A DNA stretch of 64,000 bases from Xanthomonas translucens pv. cerealis (GCF_006838285.1 NZ_CP038228.1:1488001-1552000); one strand, 5' to 3'; numbered from the stretch's first letter, positions 53,155-61,895 are shown. Notes: generated by a model not told the origin, from the letters alone. A program made the numbers and translations.

Positions 53155-53747
53155 GCACGCGCGTCACCATTGTCGATGCCTACGATAGTTTCGTGCATAT
53201 CTTGGTGGATTACGTCCGTCAACTTGATTGCGAAGTGCGCGTCGTTCGGCGCAATGCGGCAGATCTGTTCGCTGCAATAGACCCGGAAGTCTGTGACGTG
53301 ATCCTACTTGGGCCCGGGCCAGGACATCCGAGCGACTCTGGTTACCTGCAACTTTTGGAACACAATCGCAAGCAGCTCCCAGTGTTTGGCGTTTGCCTTG
53401 GGCATCAGGCCATCGGCCTATATTACGGCGCCAAACTCGCTTACGCGGAACACTTAGTCCACGGCAAGACCAGCCTTGTTCATCACGATGGTCTGGGCTG
53501 TTTTGCCGGGTTGCCCGCACAAGGCATTCGGGCGATGCGCTACCACTCCATCATTGTCGATCGCAAGTCACTTCCACCTTGCCTGACTGCCACGGCGACC
53601 GCGAGCGGAGACGGCTACTTGATGGGGTTGCGACACAACCGCTTCGCAGTGGAGGGCGTCCAGTTCCATCCGGAGAGCATCGGCACTGAGTACGGAATGG
53701 AAATCATCAGAAACTTCATAAAAAGCTACCACAAAGATAGTAGGTAA
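53151..53747 (+). CDS. Class I glutamine amidotransferase, component II
   Basis: The 198-aa protein matches TrpG/PabA. It opens TRVTIVDAYDSFVHILVDYV, has the oxyanion LLGPGPGHPSD, the nucleophile Cys in FGVCLGHQAIG, and the His-Glu pair in GVQFHPESIGTEYG. It supplies ammonia from glutamine to component I. It overlaps the component I gene and is followed after 3 bp by the ligase gene. Confidence 0.93.
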   Translation: MSTRVTIVDAYDSFVHILVDYVRQLDCEVRVVRRNAADLFAAIDPEVCDVILLGPGPGHPSDSGYLQLLEHNRKQLPVFGVCLGHQAIGLYYGAKLAYAEHLVHGKTSLVHHDGLGCFAGLPAQGIRAMRYHSIIVDRKSLPPCLTATATASGDGYLMGLRHNRFAVEGVQFHPESIGTEYGMEIIRNFIKSYHKDSR

Positions 53748-53750
53748 CCG

Positions 53751-55175
53751 ATGTCGCCTCGCGAAAATCTCGATGCATTCAAAGAGCGCTATAACCCAAT
53801 CGATTATGCCTACCGCAACGGCACAATCAGTCGATTCGTGCTCGCCACGTGGCGGGAGCAGCAATTGCGGACAGTACTCAAGCACGCCAAAGATAATTCT
53901 GTTTTTTATGCCTCTCGTCTCGACAATGTTGACGTGGACAGCATCACAATCGATCAGCTCGAAGCAATCCCGTTCACTACTAAGGACGACTTGCGGGAGC
54001 AGATGGCCGACATAATGTCAGGCACAATCAATGATGCTATTTACTACTACGAGACTACCGGCACGACCGGTGCCGCGACACCGTGTCCTCGAGACAAAAA
54101 GGAGAGCTACGCGAGCAATCTGCAACTCAAACATGCTTACGAAGACATCGTCCGTGCGAACTTTCCGGAACAGCATCGGCCGGTGATGGCCGTCCTCGGA
54201 CCAACCGAGGCCCATTCCTTCACAGACACGCTTGGAGCCATCGGCTACGACCTCGATATGTGTGTAGCCAAGATATGGCCGGGCTCGCCGATCATAGGCT
54301 TCGAAAAGTGTCTGGACCTGCTGCGCAAGCTTGATGTCGAGATCGTGGCTACCGCTCCGGGCCAGGTAATGACCTTGGCGAAAGAAGCACTGCGTCGTGG
54401 ACTGGATCCAAAGCGAGATTTTAAGGTAAAGGTATTCATGCTCAGTGGAGAGTTGTGCACGCCCGAGCTTGCAGCCAATCTCGAGAGCCTATGGGGTGCG
54501 CGCGTTTACAACAGCCTGTACGGTTCGCAGGAAGCCTTCGTAATCGCTTCAGCTACACGCGAAAATCGCTTGCGCCCGCACGTGCCTAACTACATATTCG
54601 AAATCGTCAATCCAACCACGGGCGAGAGGCTCGGTGCTTGCGGGCATGGCGAACTCGTAGTGACCTGCTTGGTTGACGGTGTAAAGCCGTTGATCAGGTA
54701 CCGCACCGGGGACATTGTGACCCTCACCGACAACGGCGGTGAAAACCTGTTCGCAGCCTTCGACATTGAAGTCGTAGGTCGCGTTCGTGACGCGGTTGAG
54801 ATTAATGGCAAGAACTATACGGCGGCGCAGATCGAGTCTGCGCTCATGCAGGATGTTCTCGGCTGCGTTGGCTATCAGATATTAATTGGGAAGCAGGCAG
54901 AGAATGACACGCTGCTGGCCAAGCTTGAGGTGCCGGGGTTGGAGGCAGACGCCACCAAGGCTCTGTTGCAGAAGATCCGCGATAATGTACAGCAACGCTT
55001 AGCCTGCGAGTGCACGCCGATGATGGTAAACGATCTTTCTGAGCACGTTAACATGGGGGGATGGATAAAATGGAAGTCGGCACGTCTAATTGATGGCCGC
55101 GAAGCCATTTCTTCCGACGACCAGGCCGCAGAACTGACTACCGAAACGCTATTGGCGAGACTCGGCACGCGATGA
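53751..55175 (+). CDS. PaaK-like adenylate-forming ligase
   Basis: The 474-aa protein resembles phenylacetate-CoA ligase/CapK-type enzymes. It has the loop YYETTGTTGAATPCPRDKKE, a core SLYGSQEAFVIASA, LIRYRTGDIVTL and a C-terminal GRVRDAVEINGKNYTAAQIE. It probably activates an aromatic or amino-benzoate acid made by the first two genes, for transfer to CoA or an amine; the substrate is inferred from context. It overlaps the acyltransferase gene by ATGA. Confidence 0.85.
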   Translation: MSPRENLDAFKERYNPIDYAYRNGTISRFVLATWREQQLRTVLKHAKDNSVFYASRLDNVDVDSITIDQLEAIPFTTKDDLREQMADIMSGTINDAIYYYETTGTTGAATPCPRDKKESYASNLQLKHAYEDIVRANFPEQHRPVMAVLGPTEAHSFTDTLGAIGYDLDMCVAKIWPGSPIIGFEKCLDLLRKLDVEIVATAPGQVMTLAKEALRRGLDPKRDFKVKVFMLSGELCTPELAANLESLWGARVYNSLYGSQEAFVIASATRENRLRPHVPNYIFEIVNPTTGERLGACGHGELVVTCLVDGVKPLIRYRTGDIVTLTDNGGENLFAAFDIEVVGRVRDAVEINGKNYTAAQIESALMQDVLGCVGYQILIGKQAENDTLLAKLEVPGLEADATKALLQKIRDNVQQRLACECTPMMVNDLSEHVNMGGWIKWKSARLIDGREAISSDDQAAELTTETLLARLGTR

Positions 55176-55684
55176 CTCTTGCCATCGCGCTGCTCGGCTC
55201 TCATTCCAGCGATCTAGAACAGCTGAAATACTGGCGTGACCAGTACATCGGAAGCAATCCAGCCAGAGAAATCATGTTCCAGGAACTGGAGGCAATGCGG
55301 AACCAGGCGTCCTACCAATTCGCGTTCTACATGCACGATGAGTTGGTGGGTGGAGCCCGCCTGACATCAGTGGGCCACGGGCTGACCCTGAGCGAACGTC
55401 TTGCTGATGTGCGCGCACTGACCGGCGCGCAGAGCCTGCTGGAAGTCAATCGCTTGGTGGTGCGTGAGGACATGCGTGGTACGACAGTGGCAACGGACGC
55501 GCTACGGCAATGTTTTGGCTGGGTTCGCGAGTGGACCATCCATAGCGGACTGGTCGCCCTGTGCCAACCACATTTTGTACGCCTGTATCAACGCGTGGGC
55601 GCTCGGGTAATCGCAGCAGGCATACCGGCGCCAGGTATTTCGACCAAGCAATACAGTCTAATCAACCTGATTTTTGAGGAGTAA
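55172..55684 (+). CDS. FeeM/autoinducer-synthase-like N-acyltransferase
   Basis: The 170-aa protein has the GNAT-like layout of N-acyl amino acid synthases: QFAFYMHDELVGGARLTSVG, LLEVNRLVVREDMRGTTVAT, FGWVREWTIHSGLVALCQPH, then FVRLYQRVGARVIAAGI. The E-x-x-R-L...R motif and final strand pattern are shared with FeeM and LuxI-like enzymes. It likely joins an acyl group, perhaps from the FadD-like ligase downstream, to an amine. Generic GNAT acetyltransferase is the alternative. Confidence 0.7.
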   Translation: MTLAIALLGSHSSDLEQLKYWRDQYIGSNPAREIMFQELEAMRNQASYQFAFYMHDELVGGARLTSVGHGLTLSERLADVRALTGAQSLLEVNRLVVREDMRGTTVATDALRQCFGWVREWTIHSGLVALCQPHFVRLYQRVGARVIAAGIPAPGISTKQYSLINLIFEE

Positions 55685-55686
55685 CC

Positions 55687-56379
55687 ATGAGTACGGATTT
55701 CATCGCGCGTCTTGAAGCTGCGGTAGCGCAGGAGTGGGACTACATTCGAACTGGTCGTTTCTGGGACCAAGTCTTGGCACAGCCAGTCACCACCGATCTC
55801 TACCGTCTGCTGATGGAGCAGATCTATCACTACACGCGGCACAACTCAGTCAATCAGGCGACGGCTGCATACAAGACCGACCCACAGAAGCGGAAGTTGC
55901 TTCGCTTCGTATACAAGCATGCACTTGAGGAGCTCGGGCATGAGGCGATGGTCGTCCATGATTTGACCGTCAAGGGACTCCATGATCCTGCACGGCTGCA
56001 GCAGCGGCCACTTCCGGCAACGCAGGCGCTCATTGCCTATCTGTACCAAGTTGCCCTCGAACGCGGAGCCATTGCCCGCTTGGGCTACAGCTACTGGGCT
56101 GAAAGCTGCTACGGACACATTGACGAGATCCTAAAGAAGATTTCAAAGGATCTGAACCTTACTCCAAAGGATATGAGCTTCTTCGTCGCTCACTCCGACA
56201 TCGATGCTAAGCATTCCGAGGAGGTAATTGAGGCCATTGGAGAAAATGCACTGTCGCTTTCAGAGCAGGAGGACATAATCGACGTGGCCACGACGACGCT
56301 CTACCTGACAGGACAAATACTCGAGCAGGTCGAGCGTGAGTACCGCCAATCTCTGACGACGAGCAGAAGCGCAGCCTGA
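55687..56379 (+). CDS. Haem-oxygenase-like diiron oxidase (HDO)
   Basis: The 230-aa all-helical protein carries an HDO-type ligand set: EELGH (Glu82, His85), YWAES (Glu139) and HxxxDxxH (His169, Asp173, His176). The H-x3-D-x2-H spacing is that of CADD-like enzymes, and E-x2-H resembles UndA. HDOs perform N-oxygenation, C-C cleavage or decarboxylation with O2. The gene sits in the middle of the operon, with an FMN reductase next to it as possible electron donor. PqqC/TenA relatives share the fold but lack this ligand pattern. Confidence 0.85.
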   Translation: MSTDFIARLEAAVAQEWDYIRTGRFWDQVLAQPVTTDLYRLLMEQIYHYTRHNSVNQATAAYKTDPQKRKLLRFVYKHALEELGHEAMVVHDLTVKGLHDPARLQQRPLPATQALIAYLYQVALERGAIARLGYSYWAESCYGHIDEILKKISKDLNLTPKDMSFFVAHSDIDAKHSEEVIEAIGENALSLSEQEDIIDVATTTLYLTGQILEQVEREYRQSLTTSRSAA

Positions 56380-56434
56380 TTGCTGCGACATTCGCCAAGG
56401 GGGCCACTTGCAATTCCAGCACGCCTGCCGACTA

Positions 56435-57013
56435 ATGAAGTTCTGTATCATCGTCGGATCCAGTCGAAGCGAAGGTCAGAGCGAAAAAGTTTGCCGTCTG
56501 ATTCAGACGTATCTGAATGAAAGGGCGAGTTGCGATTTCATCTACCTTCGCGAATACCGGATCGACTTTTGCGATGCGGATAATGCTTGCGATTTACAGC
56601 CGTGTGCCGTGAACGACTCGGTGCACGGATTAACCCAGCGGATGCTGGACGCCGATGCTGTGATCTATGTGCCAGTGGTTCATGCGTACGGCACGAACAG
56701 CCGTTTTCAGGCGTTTCTGGAACGTGTCGGCTACGGCTTCTTGCGCCCGCTCGGTCGCCCACTGCGCGACAAGCTTGCCGGCATCGTTGTGGTGGGACGG
56801 CGTTATGCCCATACCAGCATCTATTCGCAGATCGTCCTGAATATCCTGCTCAATAAGATGATTCTGGTGGGCGCGGGATTTCCGGCGACGTTCGTGGGCG
56901 GTGCCTGCGATGCGGAGGCGACCCAGGCAATGTGTGAAATGCTGGATCGCATGGTGGAGGTCGGCAGGCGTCTTTGGAATAGCGAAAATCCGAGCGCGCA
57001 ATCAGGTGGATAG
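56435..57013 (+). CDS. NAD(P)H-dependent FMN reductase
   Basis: From ATG 56435 the 192-aa flavodoxin-fold protein opens MKFCIIVGSSRSEGQSEKVC (FMN phosphate loop GSSRxxS), followed by VIYVPVVHAYGTNSRFQAFL and KLAGIVVVGRRYAHTS. It fits NADPH-dependent FMN reductases, which could reduce the diiron oxidase or act on a nitroso/quinone intermediate. A TTG at 56408 with AAGGGGG upstream is an alternative start. Confidence 0.85.
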   Translation: MKFCIIVGSSRSEGQSEKVCRLIQTYLNERASCDFIYLREYRIDFCDADNACDLQPCAVNDSVHGLTQRMLDADAVIYVPVVHAYGTNSRFQAFLERVGYGFLRPLGRPLRDKLAGIVVVGRRYAHTSIYSQIVLNILLNKMILVGAGFPATFVGGACDAEATQAMCEMLDRMVEVGRRLWNSENPSAQSGG

Positions 57014-57030
57014 TGCACTGTGGAGGTGAT

Positions 57031-58812
57031 ATGTCGTTAGCAGATCAGAGTTCCGACAACGCTAGAATCGATCCGGCATTCGATGTAGTCGGCTGCTTTC
57101 TTGGTCGCGCGCGTCAGTTTGCGGATCGGCCCTGGCTCCATCAGCCAATCGATGGCCGCACGCGCACCATCAGTTGGGGTGAAGCGGCACACGAGGTTTG
57201 CTGCATCGCTTCTGCGCTCCGTGCCATGGCGTTTCCCGCCGGATCTCGCATCTGCATTAGCGGACGTAATACCGCGCACTGGATCCTGGCAGATATAGCG
57301 ATCATGCTGGCGGGGTACGTGCCAGTCGGCCTGTTTCCGGGCCAGTCTTTGGACAACACGCGGTTCATTCTGGCGCACACGGATGCCGCTGCCATCTTCA
57401 TTGGGCCATCAGAGGACCTAGCTACCACTCTGGCAGCCGTGCCCTCCAGCATACATACGATTTCGCTTCCATATCCAACTGTGCCGCAGATGGAGCAGTC
57501 ATGGGATCAACTGGTCACGCAGCATTCTCCCTTGCTTATCGAGAATCGGCCGCCGCCGCTGGTCGGCGAAGTGGCGATGCTCTTGTACACATCCGGTACA
57601 AGCGGGCGACCGAAAGGAGTCATGTTAACGCATGGCAACATCGCGTATACCGCGCGTATGGCACTCGCACACGTGTTCAAGCCAAACGGGAAGCAGCGGC
57701 TGGTTTCGTACCTGCCACTTGCGCATGCGCAAGAGCGCCTCACTTGCGAGGCTCTAAGTCTGTTGGTCGGGGCAGAAATTCACTTCTTGGAAAAGCTGGA
57801 GTCGCTCAGCCGCACCCTAGTCGAGGTAGCGCCGACGTTCTTTACCGGCGGGCCGCAGGTCTATGAACGCATGCGTGGTGCCATACTGGATCGGGTGCCG
57901 CCCGCCCGCCTGCAGCGATGGCTACGCGTCCCATTGGTAGGCCGCGGAGTCGCATACGCGTTGCGTCGCAGACTTGGCCTGCACCGAGCTGCGTTGTGCG
58001 TAGTGGGCGGCGCTAAGGCGGCAGATGACCTGATCAACTGGTTCGCCGAGCTCGGTGTTGGTGTTCGGCAGGGTTACGGATCCACCGAGAATTGCGGCTA
58101 TGTGGCGTGCAATCTGGCAGGATCTGAACGCGTCGGTACCGTGGGGCGTGCACTGCCGGGAGCTGAGCTCCGGATTGCGGTTGATGGCGAACTCCAGTGT
58201 CGTCACTCTGGCACCATGTATGGTTACTTCGGCGACCCTGATGGCACTGCGCAAGCGCTCACCGCGGATGGCTACTTCCGTACGGGCGATATCGGGATCC
58301 TAGATGCCGATGGATTTCTGTCGATTCGCGGCCGACTCGGCGACAAGCTGATTACGCCTGATGGGGCCTCGCTATTTCCCGGTGACGTGGAAAGCGCCGT
58401 AACAAGCCACATGATCGCACAGATGTGCCTGCTAAGTTCCGAGCGACTGAAGCCGACCTTGGTGATCACCCTTAAGCCGCAAGCCCAATCTCAGTCCAGG
58501 CTAGAAGTCGAGTCGAACCTCACCGACGTGATTGCACACGCTAATGCTAAGCTCGAAGTGTCGGCACGCGTTGATCGCATCCTGATCGCCAAGGCTCTAT
58601 GGATGCCCGCAGAAGGACTTGTGACGCCCACCATGAAGATCCGGCGGCGTGAGATTGCGCGAGTTTATGGTCCGCTCGCCCAACAGGCGGCATCGCGGGA
58701 CCGCAAGATTGTATGGGAAGACGAATGCGCGGAGTTGGATAATTGCGCTATCGCAGGATGCGGTGTTTCCCATCCGGTGCCGGCGCATGAATGCAATGAT
58801 TCCGAAGAATAA
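57031..58812 (+). CDS. Long-chain acyl-CoA ligase-like AMP-forming enzyme
   Basis: ATG 57031 follows GGAGGTGAT. The 593-aa protein has LLYTSGTSGRPKGVMLTHGN (P-loop), YGSTENCG, YFRTGDIGILDADGFLSIRG and a truncated-looking Lys region (GLVTPTMKIRRREIARVYG). It is FadD/long-chain ligase-like and probably supplies the acyl-CoA for the FeeM-like enzyme. The final 40 residues are acidic and Cys-containing, outside the normal fold. It overlaps the hydrolase gene by 26 bp. Confidence 0.88.
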   Translation: MSLADQSSDNARIDPAFDVVGCFLGRARQFADRPWLHQPIDGRTRTISWGEAAHEVCCIASALRAMAFPAGSRICISGRNTAHWILADIAIMLAGYVPVGLFPGQSLDNTRFILAHTDAAAIFIGPSEDLATTLAAVPSSIHTISLPYPTVPQMEQSWDQLVTQHSPLLIENRPPPLVGEVAMLLYTSGTSGRPKGVMLTHGNIAYTARMALAHVFKPNGKQRLVSYLPLAHAQERLTCEALSLLVGAEIHFLEKLESLSRTLVEVAPTFFTGGPQVYERMRGAILDRVPPARLQRWLRVPLVGRGVAYALRRRLGLHRAALCVVGGAKAADDLINWFAELGVGVRQGYGSTENCGYVACNLAGSERVGTVGRALPGAELRIAVDGELQCRHSGTMYGYFGDPDGTAQALTADGYFRTGDIGILDADGFLSIRGRLGDKLITPDGASLFPGDVESAVTSHMIAQMCLLSSERLKPTLVITLKPQAQSQSRLEVESNLTDVIAHANAKLEVSARVDRILIAKALWMPAEGLVTPTMKIRRREIARVYGPLAQQAASRDRKIVWEDECAELDNCAIAGCGVSHPVPAHECNDSEE

Positions 58813-59153
58813 GCCTCGTCGTCATAGGGCTGTGGTCCTGCTGGGGCTTGCACTGCTATGTGTGTTGTATGCCGCGTGGCCGCGTGTTGCTTATTTTGCA
58901 CGATTGCACTATCAAATTTGGCAGGCTGGCCTTTCAAGCCATACGCGACAAGTTGGGACTGTTCGTTGGAGTTACTATGAGGATGGCAAGGGGCACACGG
59001 TGGTGCTGCTCCATGGTATAGCGTCGACCAAGGCCGTTTGGCTGTCGGTGGCTCCGCAACTAACGCGTCGCTACCGGGTGGTGATCCCAGACTTACTTGG
59101 TTGGGGACAGTCGACGGCTTTGGATGTCGCTGGAAGCCCAAGCCGCGCGACTA

Positions 59154-60010
59154 GAGCGTGTTATGAACTTTTCGGCGATGCAGCTATCGTAGTGGGATGC
59201 AGAGCAAACGCCCATATCCGACCGATATTTCCGACGAAGAGTGGGCGTTTGCGGCGCCTTACCTGAGCCTGATGACGGAGCAAGCTCCGCAGCGCAAGTA
59301 CGCATTGCGGGCGATGTTCAATGCGCTGCGCTGGATGGCGCGTGCTGGAGCGCCGTGGCGCCTGCTCCCCAACGACTTCCCACCATGGGAAGCGGTTTAC
59401 CAGCAGACGCAGCGCTGGCTGCAGGCGGGCTGCTTTGAAGCCATGGTCAGCGACCTGCGTTCCATCCTGCGTGTCGCCCAGGGGAAGCAAGGCCAACCCA
59501 GCGCCGTCATCCTGGACGGGCGGACACTGCAATCCACCTGTGAGAGCGGCCCGCGCGCCGGTTACGACGGCTATAAGCGGAAGAAAGGCAGCAAGGTGCA
59601 TATGGCAGTGGATACGCTCGGGCATTTGCTTGCAGTGCAAGTCACGCCTGCCAACGAACAAGAGCGTGCTCACGTGCGCTCGCTGGCGCAGGAGGTACAA
59701 CACGTCACCGGTGACACCGTGACGGTGGCATTCGTGGATCAAGGCTATACCGGCCAGGAGCCGGCACAAGCGGCTCAGGAAGAAGGAATCGATCTGCACG
59801 TGGTGAAACTTCCCGAAGCCAAGAAAGGGTTCGTGTTGCTTCCTCGACGCTGGGTCGTCGAACGCAGCTTCGGCTGGGTCAACCGCTTCCGTCGGCTTGC
59901 ACGCGACTACGAGCGCTTGCCGGAAACCCTGGCTGGCCTGCATTTCGTCGTCTTCACGGTCCTCATGCTCAGCAACGCTGCCGCCATCCTTCAAAGTTCA
60001 TAACACGCTC
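59154..60010 (+). mobile_element. IS5-type insertion sequence, copy 2 (857 bp)
   Basis: Ends and CTAG/TA target are the same as in copy 1. It is inserted within the alpha/beta hydrolase gene, and removal of the IS plus one TA rejoins hydrolase sequence exactly. Confidence 0.93.
59197..60003 (+). CDS. IS5-type DDE transposase, copy 2
   Basis: The 268-aa frame is intact and nearly identical to the 41913 copy, with the DDE residues in VILDGRTLQST, VAFVDQGYTGQ and VVERSFGWVNRF. It is on the opposite strand to copy 1. Confidence 0.93.
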   Translation: MQSKRPYPTDISDEEWAFAAPYLSLMTEQAPQRKYALRAMFNALRWMARAGAPWRLLPNDFPPWEAVYQQTQRWLQAGCFEAMVSDLRSILRVAQGKQGQPSAVILDGRTLQSTCESGPRAGYDGYKRKKGSKVHMAVDTLGHLLAVQVTPANEQERAHVRSLAQEVQHVTGDTVTVAFVDQGYTGQEPAQAAQEEGIDLHVVKLPEAKKGFVLLPRRWVVERSFGWVNRFRRLARDYERLPETLAGLHFVVFTVLMLSNAAAILQSS

Positions 60011-60724
60011 TAGAAGCGTTTCTTCGCGACATTCACATTCTCAACTTCACTCTGGTAGGCCACTCGATGGGTGGGGCGATCGCCGGCATCCAAGCGGCGG
60101 AAGCCCCGCAGCACGTGCGTGATCTCGTATTGATTAGCACATTTGGCCTCCCGTCGAGGGAAAACGACTTTGTTAGAGCGATGCGTGCCGGCCACAATCC
60201 GTTTCTCTACTCGGATGCTCCTGGCTTTGACCGCGCGATGGCATACTCTTTTGCCACCCCCAAGACGGTTTCGATGCGAGTGCGCCGCGCCTTGGTAGCA
60301 GCCAATATCAGCCATGCGGCCATAGTGCGAAAGACCTTCGACGCACTGAGCAAGCCTGGGGCCCATTGCGTTACAAGGTCGGCTGGGGAGTTTGCAGCTG
60401 CCTGTATTGGCGCTATGGTGCAAGAGGGACGGAATCATTGATGTCTCCGCACTGGCGTCGCTGCAGGCAGGGCTCGGCGCGCGTTTGCAGTCGGTGGTTC
60501 TGGATCGATGCAGCCATATGCCCATGCTGGAGCGCACGGATACGGTGGCGAAAGAGATCGCAGCATTTATTGATGTGTGCGGACCACAGGCGGGAGGGGG
60601 CTAACGCATGTTGTCAGAGGGGCGCATGAATGTTGACCGCGCCTCGGATTAGCGCTTTGTCGACTCTGATCGAGAGCCTATCGGCTCGGTCTATTAGACC
60701 ATACTGAGCGCTGCGAAGAAACGC

Positions 60725-61000
60725 TCAGGCAGGGAAGTGCTTGCGAAAATAGGCACGCACCTTGGGCGAGCGGGCGTTACTCGCGCCCCGCTCCACTTTG
60801 CTAATGCTGACCTTGGCCAACTGGGCAATAGCGCGCTGGCTGTACTCGCCGCTAACCAACAGGCTGTAAATGTGCAGACGATCGCCGATGTCATGGAGCT
60901 CGCGGTCAGTAAGTAGCTGTTCAAGCAGCCAGCGAATTTCCTCTGGCGAGTCGATGGCCGCAAGGTGTTCCATTAATTGAGTTATAAGTAATGAACGCAT
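60725..61000 (-). CDS. TrpR-family repressor
   Basis: The 91-aa protein matches Trp repressor: LLEQLLTDRELHDIGDRLHI, then the HTH YSQRAIAQLAKVSISKVERG followed by ASNARSPKVRAYFRKHF. TrpR dimers bind operator DNA with tryptophan as corepressor. It is convergent with the chorismate operon, 121 bp past the broken hydrolase, so it likely regulates that operon, which starts with a TrpE-like enzyme. It may respond to a pathway metabolite instead of tryptophan. Confidence 0.85.
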   Translation of the reverse strand: MRSLLITQLMEHLAAIDSPEEIRWLLEQLLTDRELHDIGDRLHIYSLLVSGEYSQRAIAQLAKVSISKVERGASNARSPKVRAYFRKHFPA

Positions 61001-61065
61001 TTGGCAGAAAGTATGATTAATTTCTCAAAATATATCTGTTCATCACATACAATTCAACCGGTCTC

Positions 61066-61087
61066 GTACTAGCTGGCGGCCAGTTAG
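61066..61087. promoter_or_regulatory. trp-operator-like inverted repeat upstream of trpR homologue
   Basis: GTACTAGCTGG-CGG-CCAGTTAG (7 of 8 arm bases match) lies 66 bp upstream of the repressor start. GTACTAG equals the half-site of the enterobacterial trp operator, so autoregulation is plausible. Confidence 0.45.
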
Positions 61088-61229
61088 GAGGTGCCGCGGA
61101 TGCTTAAGATGATAAATCTACATTATCCCGCGTGAATCCACATTGAAATTCGCCCAATCTTGTAGCTTGAATAGCATGTAATTACGTGGTATGCAATGCA
61201 TTATGAAATAATTCGAGTAGGCTGCCACG

Positions 61230-61470
61230 GCCCGCGGCGAGGTGTACAGCAAGGCAAGCACCCGTCGGTGGACGCGGTGCGGGTGGCGCTGGGCAATACC
61301 GGTTCCAAGACCACGATCCACCGCTACCTAAAAGAACTGTAGTAAGAAGAAGGGCAAGGTCTCGGCGCCAAGGTCGCCGACCGACCAGGCCCTGCAGGAC
61401 CTGGTCGGTCGGCTTGCAGCCACACTGCATGAGGAGGCTGAGACGCTACCTGGCTAGTCCCGGCCCAGAC
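61230..61470 (+). pseudogene. KfrA-like plasmid DNA-binding protein relic
   Basis: The plus strand reads GKHPSVDAVRVALGNTGSKT then TIHRYLKEL followed by two stop codons. This is the conserved N-terminal HTH region of KfrA-type plasmid proteins. A frameshifted continuation (ALQDLVGRLAATLHEEAE) follows. It is a short dead fragment, pointing to past plasmid integration here. Confidence 0.75.
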
Positions 61471-61895
61471 ACGATGACACCCAAGCGCCTCTGGATCAAA
61501 TCGCTCTTCTGCAAACCTCCAATGGGCTGTTCTGCCGCGCATTGGCGCGCTGTCGCCGATATCCGCTAGCTGCGCGTTCGCGCCGAGCACGCCGCAGTTG
61601 CCGTCGGCAGCCGGTTCGCTGGAGTTTGGGCGTGCCCTTCACCAATCCGTTATGGGACCAGCTGTGCTGCGTCATGTCCGATGCCGATGCCCTTACGCTG
61701 CGCGCGCATGCCCTCGCCTTGCTGACCAATATGCCGCTGCCCGAACACTCGGGTAGCTACGTTAGCCGCAGGTAGATGGCGAATAAGAAAAGTCAATCCA
61801 GGCGCGGATGGGGCATGCACTGCTCCAACCCGCAGCGAGCATCGCAAACGGAATGGAAGCTTCGCAGCGAGCAGGACGGTTGGCAGGCAGATTGA
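61471..61895. other. Intergenic region before the effector gene
   Basis: A plus frame at 61640-61775 reads FTNPLWDQLCCVMSDADALT then LRAHALALLTNMPLPEHSGS, which may be a short coding relic; no family is recognised. The rest probably holds the effector promoter; a TTCGC at 61860 could be half of a plant-inducible box, but the second half is not conserved. Confidence 0.4.

Larger units (their letters stand above)
58787..60604 (+). pseudogene. Alpha/beta hydrolase gene broken by an IS and frameshifts
   Basis: The 5' part (ATG 58787) has a membrane anchor (AVVLLGLALLCVLYAAWP), then TVVLLHGIASTKAVW and VVIPDLLGWGQS. The frame then shifts (about 59110-59130) to give SLEAQAARLEAF, which joins across the IS to LRDIHILNFTLVGHSMGGAI with the nucleophile GHSMGG. 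A third frame from about 60360 gives LQLPVLALWCKRDGI (Asp) and DRCSHMPMLE (His). So the catalytic triad is recognisable but split by one 857-bp IS and two indels. The lost enzyme was the last of the operon. Confidence 0.85.

Noticed and set aside
51568-53747. PABA synthase assignment for the component I/II pair
   Set aside because: The catalytic Lys of the PabB PIKGT motif is Ala here (PIAGT), as in anthranilate synthase, so PABA is unlikely.
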